From contig CAYGFZ010000009.1 in NCBI GenBank assembly GCA_964349355.1, forward strand, positions 1 through 54,730: 54,730 nucleotides of DNA. The letters are read 5' to 3'. Numbering within the stretch: position 1 is the first letter of the stretch; each line of letters begins with the position of its first letter. Below are positions 42,646 through 51,041 of this stretch, piece by piece. A model generated the notes under the pieces. That model searched no databases. It was not told where the DNA came from and saw only the letters and a list, made by a program, of their open reading frames with translations. Made by a program: the position numbers and the translations under genes. The DNA comes from JAUVXE01 sp964349355. Its GTDB lineage: Bacteria; Actinomycetota; Coriobacteriia; Anaerosomatales; SLCP01.

Positions 42646-43020
42646 CACTGAAACCCCGTAGAATCTCTCCAGCTTCATCACGTGTCACGGCTGCGCGTCG
42701 CCCCTTTCCCCCATGTGCGCGAACCGATCACTTCCTCCTGCTGGTGTCATACCATCTGGGTACCCCCGCTCCTTCAGGACAAAACAGCCCGGAGTGAGTG
42801 TTTTCTATGGAGCCGGTGTCCGCACCGCACAGCGAGCGGATTGGGGATCGAGGGCGGGGAAGCGCTCATAGATCCGAATCACGAGGCCGACGATGCCCTA
42901 GCGCGAGTTTCCTGGCTCGCATCCCCAAGGGTCACTGACGGGAGAGGGATCTTCCCGCTGCCGGGTCGCTGAACTGCACTCCCTAGTTTCCTGGACTTGC
43001 TTTCTTGCGCGAGATAGTGG
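42646..43020. other. gene-free stretch
   Basis: Upstream region of the exported protein gene and left flank of an IS remnant. The frame at 42682-42972 has no ribosome site or recognisable sequence. I see no RNA gene or clear promoter. Confidence 0.4.
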
Positions 43021-43274
43021 ATTACCTAAAAACGTGGCGAGCATCGTGAGCAAACTGATCTCAGGTAGGGCCTACTACTACCTCGTGGAGTCGGCGAGGG
43101 TGGATGGCAAACCGCGCATCGTCTCCCAGCGGTATCTGGGTCCCGCCGATGAAGTGCTCGCTCGCCTTCGCGTGGCCGAGATCGTCGATGAGGTCGCAGG
43201 TCCCAGACGCAAGGATGCCGCCGCCTTGGTGGGCACTTACGTCGCCCTGTGTGTCGCCAACAGGATCGTCGCTC
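43021..43274 (+). mobile_element. IS1634-family 5' fragment with left inverted repeat
   Basis: ATTACCTAAAAACG at 43021-43034 is the left terminal repeat. The transposase N-terminus (GTG 43034; SGRAYYYLVE, VAEIVDEVAGPRRKDA, YVALCVANRIVA) follows, cut at 43275 by the end of an IS3-type element. Confidence 0.82.
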
Positions 43275-44045
43275 TGAATCGCCCCGGGTTCATCGGAGAC
43301 TCGATTCCTTGAGTCCGACTGTATCGTTCGCGGCCTGCTCAAGCCAGTAGAGCCCTTCGAATTCTGCCGGCGGGATGTCGCCGATCGGCTCGAGCATCCG
43401 GTGGTTGTTTAACCAGTGCACCCACTCCAGAGTGGCGAACTCGACGTCCTCGAGGCTTCGCCACGGGCCCTTCCTCCTGATCACCTCGGTCTTGTACAGG
43501 CCGTTGATCGTCTCCGCGAGTGCGTCGTCGTAGGGGTCCTCCTTACTGCCGACCGACGCGACCGCGCCGGCCTCTTGATTCCATCGCAACTCCCCACTGT
43601 CGAGGTGTTGCGACGACCGTTTGAATTCACCCTGGACTCCGCGGTCGCTGTGGTGGATCACGCCCTCGGCGCCGTTCCTGGCATGCACCGCCATCTTCAG
43701 AGCATCGAGCGCCAGATCGCTTCGAAGCGATCTGGAGACCCGCCAGCCCACGATCATGCGTGAGAACCCATCGATCACGAATGCGACGTAGACGAAGTTC
43801 ACCCAGGTCGCCACATAGGCGATGTCTGCAACCCAAAGCCCGTTGGGGCGAGTCGCGACGAACTTGCGGTCGACCAGGTCTGCGGGCCTGTCCGCTGCAG
43901 AGTCCGCAATCGTCGTGACCTTGTATCCGACCCGTTTCACGCCGGAAAGCCCCAGCTAAAGCATCAGGCGCGCGACCGTGCAGCGCGCCACGTGGAAACC
44001 TTCGTGCTTGAGCTGCTTCCACACCTTGCGAGCGCCGTAGCACAG
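43275..44045 (-). mobile_element. IS3-family element 3' part with broken orfB
   Basis: The terminal sequence TGAATCGCCCCGGG starts at 43275. The minus-strand orfB (DDE transposase) reads from YGARKVWKQLKHEGF (about 44045) through an in-frame TAG at 43958-43956 to KRVGYKVTT, WVADIAYVATW, VIHHSDRGVQ and ALAETINGLYKTEVI, ending at 43290. orfA, the orfB start and the other end are missing; the break joins a VapB-like antitoxin. The element cannot move by itself. Confidence 0.88.
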
Positions 44046-44279
44046 GCCGGCATGACTCGCAGCGCGTTCATTCAGGAGGCGACCGGTCACTACCTCGCCC
44101 GGCTCGAGTACGACGTCGAGCGCGAAGCGCGTGCGAAGCGCGTCGAGCGCGCGATCGCCGGCATGCGCGAGATCGGCGAGAGTCTGCCCTCCGGTGCGGA
44201 CGGGGTGCGCCTCATACGACACACTCGAGACACCGTTCCCGGATGGGCCGCGTGTGGTCCCCTCGGCCAAGATGAGTAG
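44046..44279 (+). pseudogene. vapB: VapB-like antitoxin, 5'-truncated by the IS3 piece
   Basis: The remaining codons GMTRSAFIQEATGHYLARL, EREARAKRVERAIAGMRE and LPSGADGVRLIR are the C-terminal two-thirds of a ribbon-helix-helix antitoxin. The DNA-binding N-terminus is replaced by the IS3 sequence. It is homologous to the gene at 53970-54271 (MTRSTFGQEAAGRYLAQL) and overlaps the toxin start as in an intact pair. Confidence 0.8.
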
Positions 44280-44550
44280 GCCGCTGCGCATCTCCACCGG
44301 AACGCCTGTGGTGATCGACAGCTCGGTCGCGTTCAAGTGGTTCGACGCCACGGAGTACGGGGCCGACGTCGCCGTCGAGCTCCTCCGCGAGCACGAGCGC
44401 GATGCGACCGCGCTTATCGCTCACGCGGAACGTCTCGCCCTCTACGATGCGACCTTCATCGCGCTGGCGAGCTGGCTTGACGCCGACCTCGTCACCGCCG
44501 ATCGTCGCCAGGCGCAGACCGACTCCTGCCGGGTACGGCTGATCGGCTGA
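44272..44550 (+). pseudogene. vapC: VapC-like PIN toxin with internal deletion
   Basis: Ninety-two codons begin MSRPLRISTGTPVVIDSSV (first catalytic Asp) and end with LYDATFIALASWLDADLVTADRR (the last acidic motif), but the middle of the PIN domain, normally near 130 residues in all, is missing between EHERDATALIA and HAERLALY. The frame is intact, yet the fold and the second acidic residue should be lost. Confidence 0.8.
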
Positions 44551-44566
44551 GGGGGCGACCAATATC

Positions 44567-44594
44567 GGCCGCAGCCGTGCGCACGGCTGCGGCC
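44567..44594. terminator. bidirectional terminator, perfect 28-bp palindrome
   Basis: GGCCGCAGCCGTGC followed by GCACGGCTGCGGCC lies between convergent vapC and mazF. The stem is perfect and very GC-rich; no T-run is evident. Confidence 0.7.
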
Positions 44595-44615
44595 GGCGGC
44601 TCGGGCCACGAGCAT

Positions 44616-44954
44616 CTAGCGCAGACCCAATGACCGCTTGATCGCTTCATCGACCTCTTGCATGATGTCATCGTCCAGCAGGGCGATTGGGTTTCCGATG
44701 AGCCTGGACTGATCAATAGTCATCATCTGTTCGCACATGACTGTACCGTTCTTAGGAAGTAGGCCAGTGGGGACGGTCACGTGGAAGGGATAGCGCTTCT
44801 TCATCTTCCTCGTTGTCAGGGAAACGACGATGGTGGTGGACGACAACTGATTGCCCGTGTTGTTCTGCACAATGAGAGCGGGACGTAGTCCCTCCTGTTC
44901 GGAGCCTCTTGATGGGCTCCAGTCGACCCAGTAGATCTCGCCCCTCATAGTCAT
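44616..44954 (-). CDS. mazF: MazF/PemK-family mRNA interferase toxin
   Basis: A 112-residue toxin with the conserved MRGEIYWVDWSPSRGSEQ (active-site Arg), RPALIVQNNTGNQ, STTIVVSLTT and the KNGTVMCEQMMTID segment. It should cleave mRNA at short motifs. ATG 44954; GGAGGCAGC upstream. Its likely antitoxin lies divergently at 45247 instead of upstream in the same operon. Confidence 0.92.
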   Translation of the reverse strand: MTMRGEIYWVDWSPSRGSEQEGLRPALIVQNNTGNQLSSTTIVVSLTTRKMKKRYPFHVTVPTGLLPKNGTVMCEQMMTIDQSRLIGNPIALLDDDIMQEVDEAIKRSLGLR

Positions 44955-45145
44955 GCTGCCTCCAAACGCCGGAGTCTCATGAAAAGACCTGGCGGCCTTG
45001 TCTCCCTCGAAACTCACAGTGCTCTTAAGAACCAATCCACAATAGGGTGGATCGACCCCTCTACTAGACCACAAGACATGGTATGTATTTACGCGATGCA
45101 CGTCAAGTCACCATACACCGACACACTGTGATGGCGTGGTATTCG

Positions 45146-45213
45146 CTAGACAGTCTAGTACAACAATATGTACACCGATACTTGTTTCAGAGTCGCAATA
45201 CTGGCAATATTGC
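45146..45213. promoter_or_regulatory. two palindromes in the mazF-mazE divergent region
   Basis: CTAGACAGTCTAG (45146-45158) is a perfect 13-base palindrome, and GCAATA (45195-45200) with TATTGC (45208-45213) forms a second inverted repeat. They sit in the AT-richer 292-bp space between the two start codons, where an antitoxin would be expected to autoregulate both promoters. Confidence 0.5.
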
Positions 45214-45246
45214 AGATGCAGACGACCGGAGAAGGAGGCGACGGGG

Positions 45247-45501
45247 ATGGCTGTGAGCGCCGCGGGAACCAAACCAGTACAGTTCAGATTGCCAGTTTGG
45301 GCTCGGGAATTCCTCGAGGAGCAGTCGCGTCAGGCCGGAAGCACGAAGACGGAAGTCGTTATCGAGGCACTGGGATGTCTACGCGAGAAAGAGATGACGG
45401 CACTGATGGCGGAGGGCTATCGTGAACTCGCAGATCTCAACACCCAGCTGGCTGAGGAGTCTATCGAGATTGCCGCCGAGACTCTGCCCGAATGGGATTA
45501 G
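45247..45501 (+). CDS. mazE: MazE-like ribbon-helix-helix antitoxin
   Basis: An 84-residue protein: ribbon-helix-helix N-terminus (VQFRLPVWAREFLEEQ, STKTEVVIEALGCL) and an acidic C-terminal tail (LMAEGYRELADLNTQLAEES ... LPEWD) of the type that blocks MazF (YdcD/EndoAI-like). ATG has GAAGGAGG upstream. It faces away from mazF. Confidence 0.82.
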   Translation: MAVSAAGTKPVQFRLPVWAREFLEEQSRQAGSTKTEVVIEALGCLREKEMTALMAEGYRELADLNTQLAEESIEIAAETLPEWD

Positions 45502-45877
45502 CCGGCCAAATCAGCTGGTATGAAGGAGAGACCCCTTGCAATTGGGGGTTCTTCGCTTCTTGGAGAATCGAATCCATGAGCGAGTAGTCGTCCGCCCACG
45601 CACGGACGAGCCCCACCCAACCCGCACACCACACGCCCCCTGCGCGTGTCGTCAGACTCTTCCCGGTCATGTGAGCGAACCACCATCTCGACATCGCAAC
45701 CAAGCACCTGAAGCAGCGCCAGCACCTTGTCGATCGACTTCGAGTAGTTCGTCTGGTCGATCAGCCGGTAGAACTGAGCGGGCGAGGTTTCCAGGCGCCG
45801 GATGATCTCCCTCTTGGAGAGGCTCGTCTGCTGCAACTGTCGTTGCGCCTCGAGCGTCAACTGATACAGGGAGTGTC
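45498..45877 (-). pseudogene. HTH (Xre-like) fragment
   Basis: LYQLTLEAQRQLQQTSLSKR and SPAQFYRLIDQTNYSKSID followed by VLGCDVEMVVR are the core of a small HTH protein that often acts with HigB-like toxins. The N-terminus is cut at about 45877, where nuclease code begins, and the C-terminus runs on into unrelated sequence to 45498. Probably inactive. Confidence 0.6.
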
Positions 45878-46126
45878 GACGCCGATGAAACGCACGCGAT
45901 CGGTGCTGCCGTCGTCGAAGCGGACGTCTACGGTGTCGCCGTCGATGACGCGGGTGACGGTCGCGGGCTCGAAGTCGGCGGCGGTCTGGAAGCTCGCATC
46001 GGCGACGCAGCCGGAAAGCGCGAGCGAGGCTGCGAGTAGCGCGCTCCAGACGAACGCGGAGAGCGCGAGCCGCAACCGCCGGGGACCGCGATTCGCATGC
46101 AGCCCGGGACTCACTGAGGCTGGCAT
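45868..46126 (-). pseudogene. thermonuclease (SNase-like) lipoprotein, 5' part only
   Basis: An N-terminal helix with lipobox LALSGC is followed by ATVTRVIDGDTVDVRF and RVRFIGVDTP, the start of a staphylococcal-nuclease domain. It stops right after VDTP where the HTH fragment is joined, so the catalytic part is gone. Confidence 0.8.
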
Positions 46127-46287
46127 TCCGTTGATTTCCCCGTCCGGAGAGCTGCGTGCCGTACCTCGGCCATCTTACGCGAACACGACCAGTGGAGTGC
46201 TGGGGCGCGGCCGGGTGAGCGGTGCCTAGAACTCTCCCGGCGCCGGTATCGACTCTGCTAGGAGGCTCGTAGGTTCCACACAGGGGG

Positions 46288-46690
46288 CGGTTCGAGGACC
46301 TCGGCTACGCCACCGAGATCCAGCCGTTCAGTTACGTGCGGCGCGGAGTCGAATACGACTCGCAGAACGGCATCGCCTACGTACCCGCCCAGCGGCCTGC
46401 ACGCAAGGGTCCGAATGCCGGACCCACGCCCCTCGTCATAGTGGGCGCGCTACGACAAGGTCCCCGTCGGCAAGGGTGCCGATGACAAGGCGTCAGGCGT
46501 AGGCGTCGTCCTCGAGGCCGCCGAGCGGATCTCGAAGTATCGCCTCCCCTACGACCTCGTCTTCATCGCGTTCGGCGCAGACCGAGGAGTTCGGCTCGTT
46601 CTGGCACACCGCCAACGACGACCTCTACATCATCGAGGAGCTGCTCCCCGGCAGGCCGATGGTCCGCCTTGAGGCGTACACCAATCAAGA
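46288..46690 (+). pseudogene. M28-type aminopeptidase remnant
   Basis: Three frames together read RFEDLGYATEIQPFSYVRRG, PTPLVIVGA, YDKVPVGKGADDKASGVGVV, LVFIAFGA and EEFGSF...HTANDDLY, i.e. zinc aminopeptidase blocks (DDKASG, EEFG, HT..D). Two frameshifts and a deletion between the last blocks make it non-functional. Confidence 0.72.
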
Positions 46691-46695
46691 AGTGA

Positions 46696-47343
46696 CTACT
46701 TGCTGCTTCCCGGGCTCTTGACGACTGTGACATGCACGGGGATGTCGTGCGAGAAGAACCCGCCCACGGTCAGGCTGCCTTCGTACTTGCGTGGCTGAGT
46801 GTCAGCAGGAACACGCAACTTCACATCGACTTGCACCGTCTCCCCCGGGCCCACATAGAACGGAGAGCTGGTCTCGGAGACCCATACTCTCTCGATGAAC
46901 GACGCAATCTCGCCCTTCGGGGTTATGGACAGAGTCAGGCCCTCGTCCAACACGTTGCTGATTCTGAAGGTGTCCGGGAAGTTGCAATTGCCCGGAGGCA
47001 CCTCCCCGAAATCCAGCTCGATCTCACCGGCGTCCGTCACCCTCGCCACCGGATTGGCAGCTCTTTCTCCCGGCTGCGGACGATCGGTGGTGCGTACGGC
47101 TTTTGCCGTGCCGGATGACAGAACCACGCCCTCGCTAAACGTCATTGCACGGAACGAGCTGCTGATGACTGAGGTCGTGCTCGTGAACAGCGCGCTGGTA
47201 GAACCGCTAACGGCTGCGAACAGACCCAGCAACACAACCACGGCGCATAGGGCTATCCGACGCGAGTACGTCGAATGCTTGCGCACGGACTCGCGGCGGC
47301 ATTTGGTTCCGCTGCTGCTGGTGTCACCCGGTCTTCTTCTCAT
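46696..47343 (-). CDS. exported protein related to TasA/CalY-type matrix proteins
   Basis: A 215-residue protein (a GTG start about 18 codons later is possible) with a membrane/signal segment RRIALCAVVVLLGLFAAVSG and the following TSALFTSTTSV, the SipW-substrate pattern (ALFT.S). The rest is beta-rich (VQVDVKLRVPADTQPRKYEG, IPVHVTVV), with a GEVPPGNCNFPDTF region. It overlaps the sipW gene end by 20 bp and is the last gene of the cluster. Confidence 0.75.
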   Translation of the reverse strand: MRRRPGDTSSSGTKCRRESVRKHSTYSRRIALCAVVVLLGLFAAVSGSTSALFTSTTSVISSSFRAMTFSEGVVLSSGTAKAVRTTDRPQPGERAANPVARVTDAGEIELDFGEVPPGNCNFPDTFRISNVLDEGLTLSITPKGEIASFIERVWVSETSSPFYVGPGETVQVDVKLRVPADTQPRKYEGSLTVGGFFSHDIPVHVTVVKSPGSSK

Positions 47344-47875
47344 CTGTCTTTCCCATAGCCTTGGAGATGTTCCTCACCTCTGCGCCCACTAAGAGGGCGA
47401 CCGGTAAGACGATCACAAGCACGAAACCAACGGGGCGCCTGACAAAGGCGGCCACGTAGCCGAAGTACGGAACACTGAAGCCTGCCGTTCCATGCAGACG
47501 ATCAGGGGTAACGACCCAGGGGTCGGAAGATCGGTTCGCATCGCCCTTCGTCCTGAACGCGACCGAGCCGTCCTCAGTGCGCAGCCTCTCGACCACACGG
47601 TGTGTAGTCAGATCCATCGCTGCATCCGACATATCGAACACCCCCGGTGTGTGGAAGACGATGATGTCGCCGGTTTCCACTTCGTCAGCATCGATCTCCC
47701 TGGAGAACACGACACCTCCAACCCGGATCGTCGGCTCCATGCTGCCACTTAGGACGATCAGCGGCCTGTATGTGGTAATCGATTCCAGTGGCTCGTACTT
47801 CTGCATCTGCGCAAGCATGAGAATCACTGCGAGCAGAATCGCAGACAGCGCTAACCATGATGCCGTCTTCTTCAT
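47324..47875 (-). CDS. sipW: SipW-type signal peptidase I
   Basis: A 183-residue ER/archaeal-type signal peptidase with an N-terminal helix (8-24), catalytic Ser45 in VLSGSMEPTI and His92 in DLTTHRVVE (Ser/His type rather than Ser/Lys), and a C-terminal helix (about 148-168). It should process the TasA/CalY-like precursors encoded around it. Start ATG 47875. A strong hairpin separates it from the tasA-like genes upstream. Confidence 0.92.
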   Translation of the reverse strand: MKKTASWLALSAILLAVILMLAQMQKYEPLESITTYRPLIVLSGSMEPTIRVGGVVFSREIDADEVETGDIIVFHTPGVFDMSDAAMDLTTHRVVERLRTEDGSVAFRTKGDANRSSDPWVVTPDRLHGTAGFSVPYFGYVAAFVRRPVGFVLVIVLPVALLVGAEVRNISKAMGKTDEKKTG

Positions 47876-47915
47876 TCAGGCCACCGTAAACCTTGCAGCG
47901 AATACAGGTGAAGCG

Positions 47916-47953
47916 AAGACGTGCGCGGGGGGCTCGAGCCCCCCGCGCCGTCT
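47916..47953 (-). terminator. strong hairpin between tasA-like gene and sipW
   Basis: GCGCGGGGGGCTC at 47923-47935 is followed by its exact complement to 47948 (26-bp palindrome), with AGAC/GTCT pairing outside. It would reduce transcription from the abundant tasA-like genes into sipW. Confidence 0.7.
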
Positions 47954-48026
47954 CGCACTTCATGCGCACTGTAACCTGTTCGGGTCCAGAGCATTCAGCA
48001 CCCTTCCGGCATACTCCCGCAGTCAG

Positions 48027-48830
48027 TCACTGAAGCTGTTCCAGCATGAAGGTGATGTTGAACTCCACGCTGTCGGACTGGATGATGTTGTCATTGACAT
48101 CGTCGATCCACTGGGTGCCGTCCCATCTCCGCAGGTTCTCATCGAGCGAGACTCTGAGGAAAAAGGCGACTTCCTGACCCGGCTGCAGGGTAGCGTTGGC
48201 CGTGTACTTCTTGTTGGCCAGGCCGTTGAGGCCGGGAGTTCCCCACGGGTGAGTCGGGCCTGTCGACCACACGCCGATTATTTGCGAGGGGACGGACCAG
48301 CCCACCGGACCCCACCCGAAACTGCTTCCGATGTCTTCGTCTTCGTCAACGCTTACGATGTACCAGCCCTCTTCGTCGTTTCTCTCCAGTATCGTGATGT
48401 CGTCCCTGTCGAGAGTCGACAGCTGTCCGGTCTTGAGGTACTGACCGAGATGGCCGAGTCCTGGCCCCGGATCACCGGATGCCGGAGGGCCGTACAAGGC
48501 CTGCATGGCCTCCTTGGCCTGCTGTTCCGGACCGTTGGTGCCGTTGTCGTAGTTGACGATGTCGCCAAAGGTCGCCGAGATCCTACCAGGCAGCGAACCG
48601 GTGTTCTTTAGCACCCACTTGTGGTAGCCGCTGATATCGCCCGGCTTCATGTTCCCGACGTTGACGCTCTGCACGACACCCCCATCACCCACCTTGAGCG
48701 TCAACGTACCCGCGGTGAAGGTATTGCCCTCGCTAGTCGCCGAGTCGGTGAACAACGCCGATGTGCCGAGACCGGCCATCAGAGCCGCCACCCCGATGAC
48801 CAGCAGACTCAGGAGTACTTTCCTGTTCAT
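48027..48830 (-). CDS. TasA/CalY-like secreted fibre protein 1
   Basis: A 267-residue secreted protein. The precursor start MNRKVLLSLLVIGVAALM and ALFTDSATSEGNTFTAGTL are the SipW-processed CalY/TasA pattern; beta-strand domains follow (KPGDISGYHKWVLKNTGSLP, ATLQPGQEVAFFLRVSL). It has a long insert (EDEDIGSSFGWGPVGW...) absent from the shorter paralogue. GGAGATGG precedes ATG 48830. Confidence 0.9.
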   Translation of the reverse strand: MNRKVLLSLLVIGVAALMAGLGTSALFTDSATSEGNTFTAGTLTLKVGDGGVVQSVNVGNMKPGDISGYHKWVLKNTGSLPGRISATFGDIVNYDNGTNGPEQQAKEAMQALYGPPASGDPGPGLGHLGQYLKTGQLSTLDRDDITILERNDEEGWYIVSVDEDEDIGSSFGWGPVGWSVPSQIIGVWSTGPTHPWGTPGLNGLANKKYTANATLQPGQEVAFFLRVSLDENLRRWDGTQWIDDVNDNIIQSDSVEFNITFMLEQLQ

Positions 48831-48897
48831 AACCATCTCCTGTTCCAGACGCTCTCCCCTCGGGAGAACGTCATTGCAGAGCCACGGACGCTGCGCG

Positions 48898-49344
48898 TTA
48901 CTGCTGAACGGCATCGATCGTGACGTCAAGAGTCCCGCTCTTGCCCTGGTACTCATTGCCGGCATCCAACGGCATGGTAAGCGTGACGACGATGTCCGCT
49001 CCGCCAAGCACGTCAAGAGAGCCTGCGTCCGGCACTATCGAGGTCACTACGACTGGGTTATCTCCTTCTGCCAGATCACCCGAGACTTCAGCACTCACGG
49101 TGTAGTTCAATGGCAAGCTGCCCGCGTTGGTGATCGGCACTGTGAAGACCATGGTGTCGCCGGGCTTGATGTTGTCGACAGAACCCGCCCACCAGGTCGT
49201 TCCAGCCTCGATATCCAGCGTTCCCGCAGTGAAGGTGTTGTCCTCGCTCGTCGCCGAGTCGGTGAACAACGCCGCTGTGCCGAGACCGACCATCAGGGCG
49301 GCCACGCCGATGACCAACAGACTCAAGAGTACTTTCCTGTTCAT
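48898..49344 (-). CDS. TasA/CalY-like secreted fibre protein 2
   Basis: A 148-residue paralogue whose first 40 residues are almost identical to those of protein 1 (recent duplication or conversion). The mature part is one beta-sandwich: KPGDTMVFTVPITNAGSLPL and PLDAGNEYQGKSGTLDVTI. GAGAGGGG before ATG 49344. It is the first gene of the cluster; longer frames to 49812 run through the leader and are rejected. Confidence 0.9.
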   Translation of the reverse strand: MNRKVLLSLLVIGVAALMVGLGTAALFTDSATSEDNTFTAGTLDIEAGTTWWAGSVDNIKPGDTMVFTVPITNAGSLPLNYTVSAEVSGDLAEGDNPVVVTSIVPDAGSLDVLGGADIVVTLTMPLDAGNEYQGKSGTLDVTIDAVQQ

Positions 49345-50039
49345 TGAATTCCCCTCTCTTACTCGTTTTCTGCACTTCGAAAATCGGAACTCCTCATGCC
49401 CCCTCTCCACACCGTTGTAGTCCGAACTGCTGTAATGAAGCGTGCGTCCGGCGCACGCTGAACCGTCCCCCGTCAAGACACCTCCTCCCCCACGGTCGCT
49501 ATACGGGATTCGAGAGTAACCATTGGCCTGATGCTCGATGCACTCACGCGATCTGACGGCACAGAACACCGTCTCCTCGGGTAGCGTGTGGGCGAATCCG
49601 CCTCGAGAAAGCACGAAAGACCGATCACGTGGACCGGTCTCACCATTGGCTCGCCGCCGAGGACGTACGGTGACCGCATCTCCCCAACATGTCGCAGTAT
49701 CCCCCTTGCGTTCGCGCCTCGCCAACTGTCGCCCCACCACAGTGACCAGGCGTTTCCAGGAACCGCCGTGTAGCAAACTCGACGGCGATCTCAAAGCCCC
49801 CAGTAGAATCAAGAATACCCCCGCAGCATGGAATTGATGCTTGACTGCGCAGAATCATTCTGTTGGCCGATGCACGCTCATCCTTCAGGCCTATGATTGC
49901 GGGCAATCTTTCGCTGGCGCACGCTTCCAAGCCGAAGAGCCCGACGCGTAGTGCGTCCTTGCGACCGTCCGGCGACGGTTGCTCGCTGTCCGACGTAGTC
50001 GCTGGCGTCCGACCAGTCGACCACCCCCTGCCCCGCAGC
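49345..50039. other. long leader/intergenic region of the tasA-like cluster
   Basis: No credible gene. An inverted repeat AGACCG (49618-49623) / CGGTCT (49635-49640) with CACGTG at its centre is followed on the minus strand by TTTC. The region may hold the cluster's promoter and a long leader, but I found no recognisable riboswitch. Confidence 0.4.
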
Positions 50040-50280
50040 TTACCTCCCGCCTGACGGCTCCTCGGCCAGTGCCGGGTCCCACAGACCGCGCCCGGCCTCG
50101 CGCGCCTCGGCCATCTTACGCGTCAGACCCGTGTGCTCCACTGCCCTCAGGGGGCAGTCCGGCACCGGCACGTAGGTCCGGCGGACGGAGAGGCGGGGCG
50201 TGCGGACGTCATGCGGGGGTCGAGCTCATGGACGCGCACGGCGATCTCGAAGCCGGCCTGAAGCGCGAAGGGGTCGCATG
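50040..50280 (-). pseudogene. gene remnant with nuclease-like C-terminus
   Basis: Two minus-strand frames with strongly GC-biased third positions: FALQAGFEIAVRVHELDPRM (about 50280-50200) and YVPVPDCPLRAVEHT...RKMAEAREAGRGLW up to the stop at 50040. REAGRGLW resembles the end of SNase-type nucleases. The rest is missing; identity uncertain. Confidence 0.35.
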
Positions 50281-50372
50281 TAGCGCGGTTTGGAGCCCGG
50301 TGAGAGGCAGGTAAGCCCCCAGCGCTACCCTGGGCTCGGCGGTGAAGCGGCGGACCAGATCAGAGGATTCTG

Positions 50373-50419
50373 CTATTATTGACTCATATGGTTGGTCATA
50401 TGAACAATGTAGTTGGTCA
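50373..50419 (+). promoter_or_regulatory. HTH-MNT promoter, probable leaderless start and operator repeats
   Basis: TATTAT at 50373-50378 fits a -10 box only 10 nt before the ATG at 50388, implying a leaderless transcript. GTTGGTCA occurs twice (50391-50398 and 50412-50419), 21 bp apart, i.e. two helical turns, as expected for an autoregulatory operator. Confidence 0.5.
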
Positions 50420-51041
50420 CACCTCCGCAATAGCGAGCCTGTTTGTCACCGATACTCTGGCGGCGCTGCTCGCCCACTTCGCGCTGTTCCCGGAACGCTC
50501 GTTTTACCAGCGGGAGTTGGCGCGGCTCACAGATTCGAACCTCCACCTCGTACAGCGCGAACTCTCACGGCTCGAAGCCATCGGCCTGGTCGTCCGCACC
50601 CCACGCGGCCGTCAGGTCGACTACTCGATCGTCACCACTCACCCCGCCTGGCCCCCACTTCGCGACCTTCTGCTTCGCACACAGGCCCTCGCTTCGCGGC
50701 TCGCCGATGCACTGGAGCCGATCGAAGATGCCATCGCCCTGGCGTGGATCTTCGGATCGATGGCTCGTGGGGACGCGCGTCCCGACAGCGACATAGATCT
50801 GATAGTCGTGGGCGATGCGAGCCTTCGCGACCTGTCGCAACTCGAGCTCCCCGGCGGCCCCGAGCTCGGCCGCGAACTGAACATCGGCACTTACACATCG
50901 TCGGAACTAAGGGAGCGTATCGCGACCGACAACCACTTCGTCGCCGGACTCCTCGAATCCCCGCGAATCTGGATCAAAGGGAGCGACGATGAGCTTGCCC
51001 GCCTGGTCAGCCGAGGGTCGGCTCCGAACCCATCAGCGTAG
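50388..51041 (+). CDS. winged-helix / MNT nucleotidyltransferase antitoxin
   Basis: A 217-residue protein: ArsR-like winged helix (about 25-95; SFYQRELARLTDSNLHLVQR) and a minimal nucleotidyltransferase (about 110-190) with FGSMARGDARPDSDIDL (GS...DxD). In such pairs the MNT protein adenylylates or neutralises the HEPN toxin. Starts possible at TTG 50379, ATG 50388 or ATG 50400. It overlaps the HEPN gene by 53 bp. Confidence 0.85.
   Translation: MVGHMNNVVGHTSAIASLFVTDTLAALLAHFALFPERSFYQRELARLTDSNLHLVQRELSRLEAIGLVVRTPRGRQVDYSIVTTHPAWPPLRDLLLRTQALASRLADALEPIEDAIALAWIFGSMARGDARPDSDIDLIVVGDASLRDLSQLELPGGPELGRELNIGTYTSSELRERIATDNHFVAGLLESPRIWIKGSDDELARLVSRGSAPNPSA

Noticed and set aside
42682..42972. 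Plus-strand 96-codon frame
   Set aside because: No ribosome site, no recognisable sequence, and overlaps the start region of the opposite exported-protein gene.
46165..46182. 18-bp match between 46165-46182 and 50106-50123 as an attachment site
   Set aside because: Both fall in minus-strand code resembling RKMAE of nuclease ends, so shared ancestry of gene scraps is likelier than an att site; no integrase is present.
49345..50039. Cyclic di-GMP riboswitch in the leader of the tasA-like genes
   Set aside because: Searched by eye for GEMM-type conserved motifs on the minus strand; only an unrelated inverted repeat at 49618-49640 was found.
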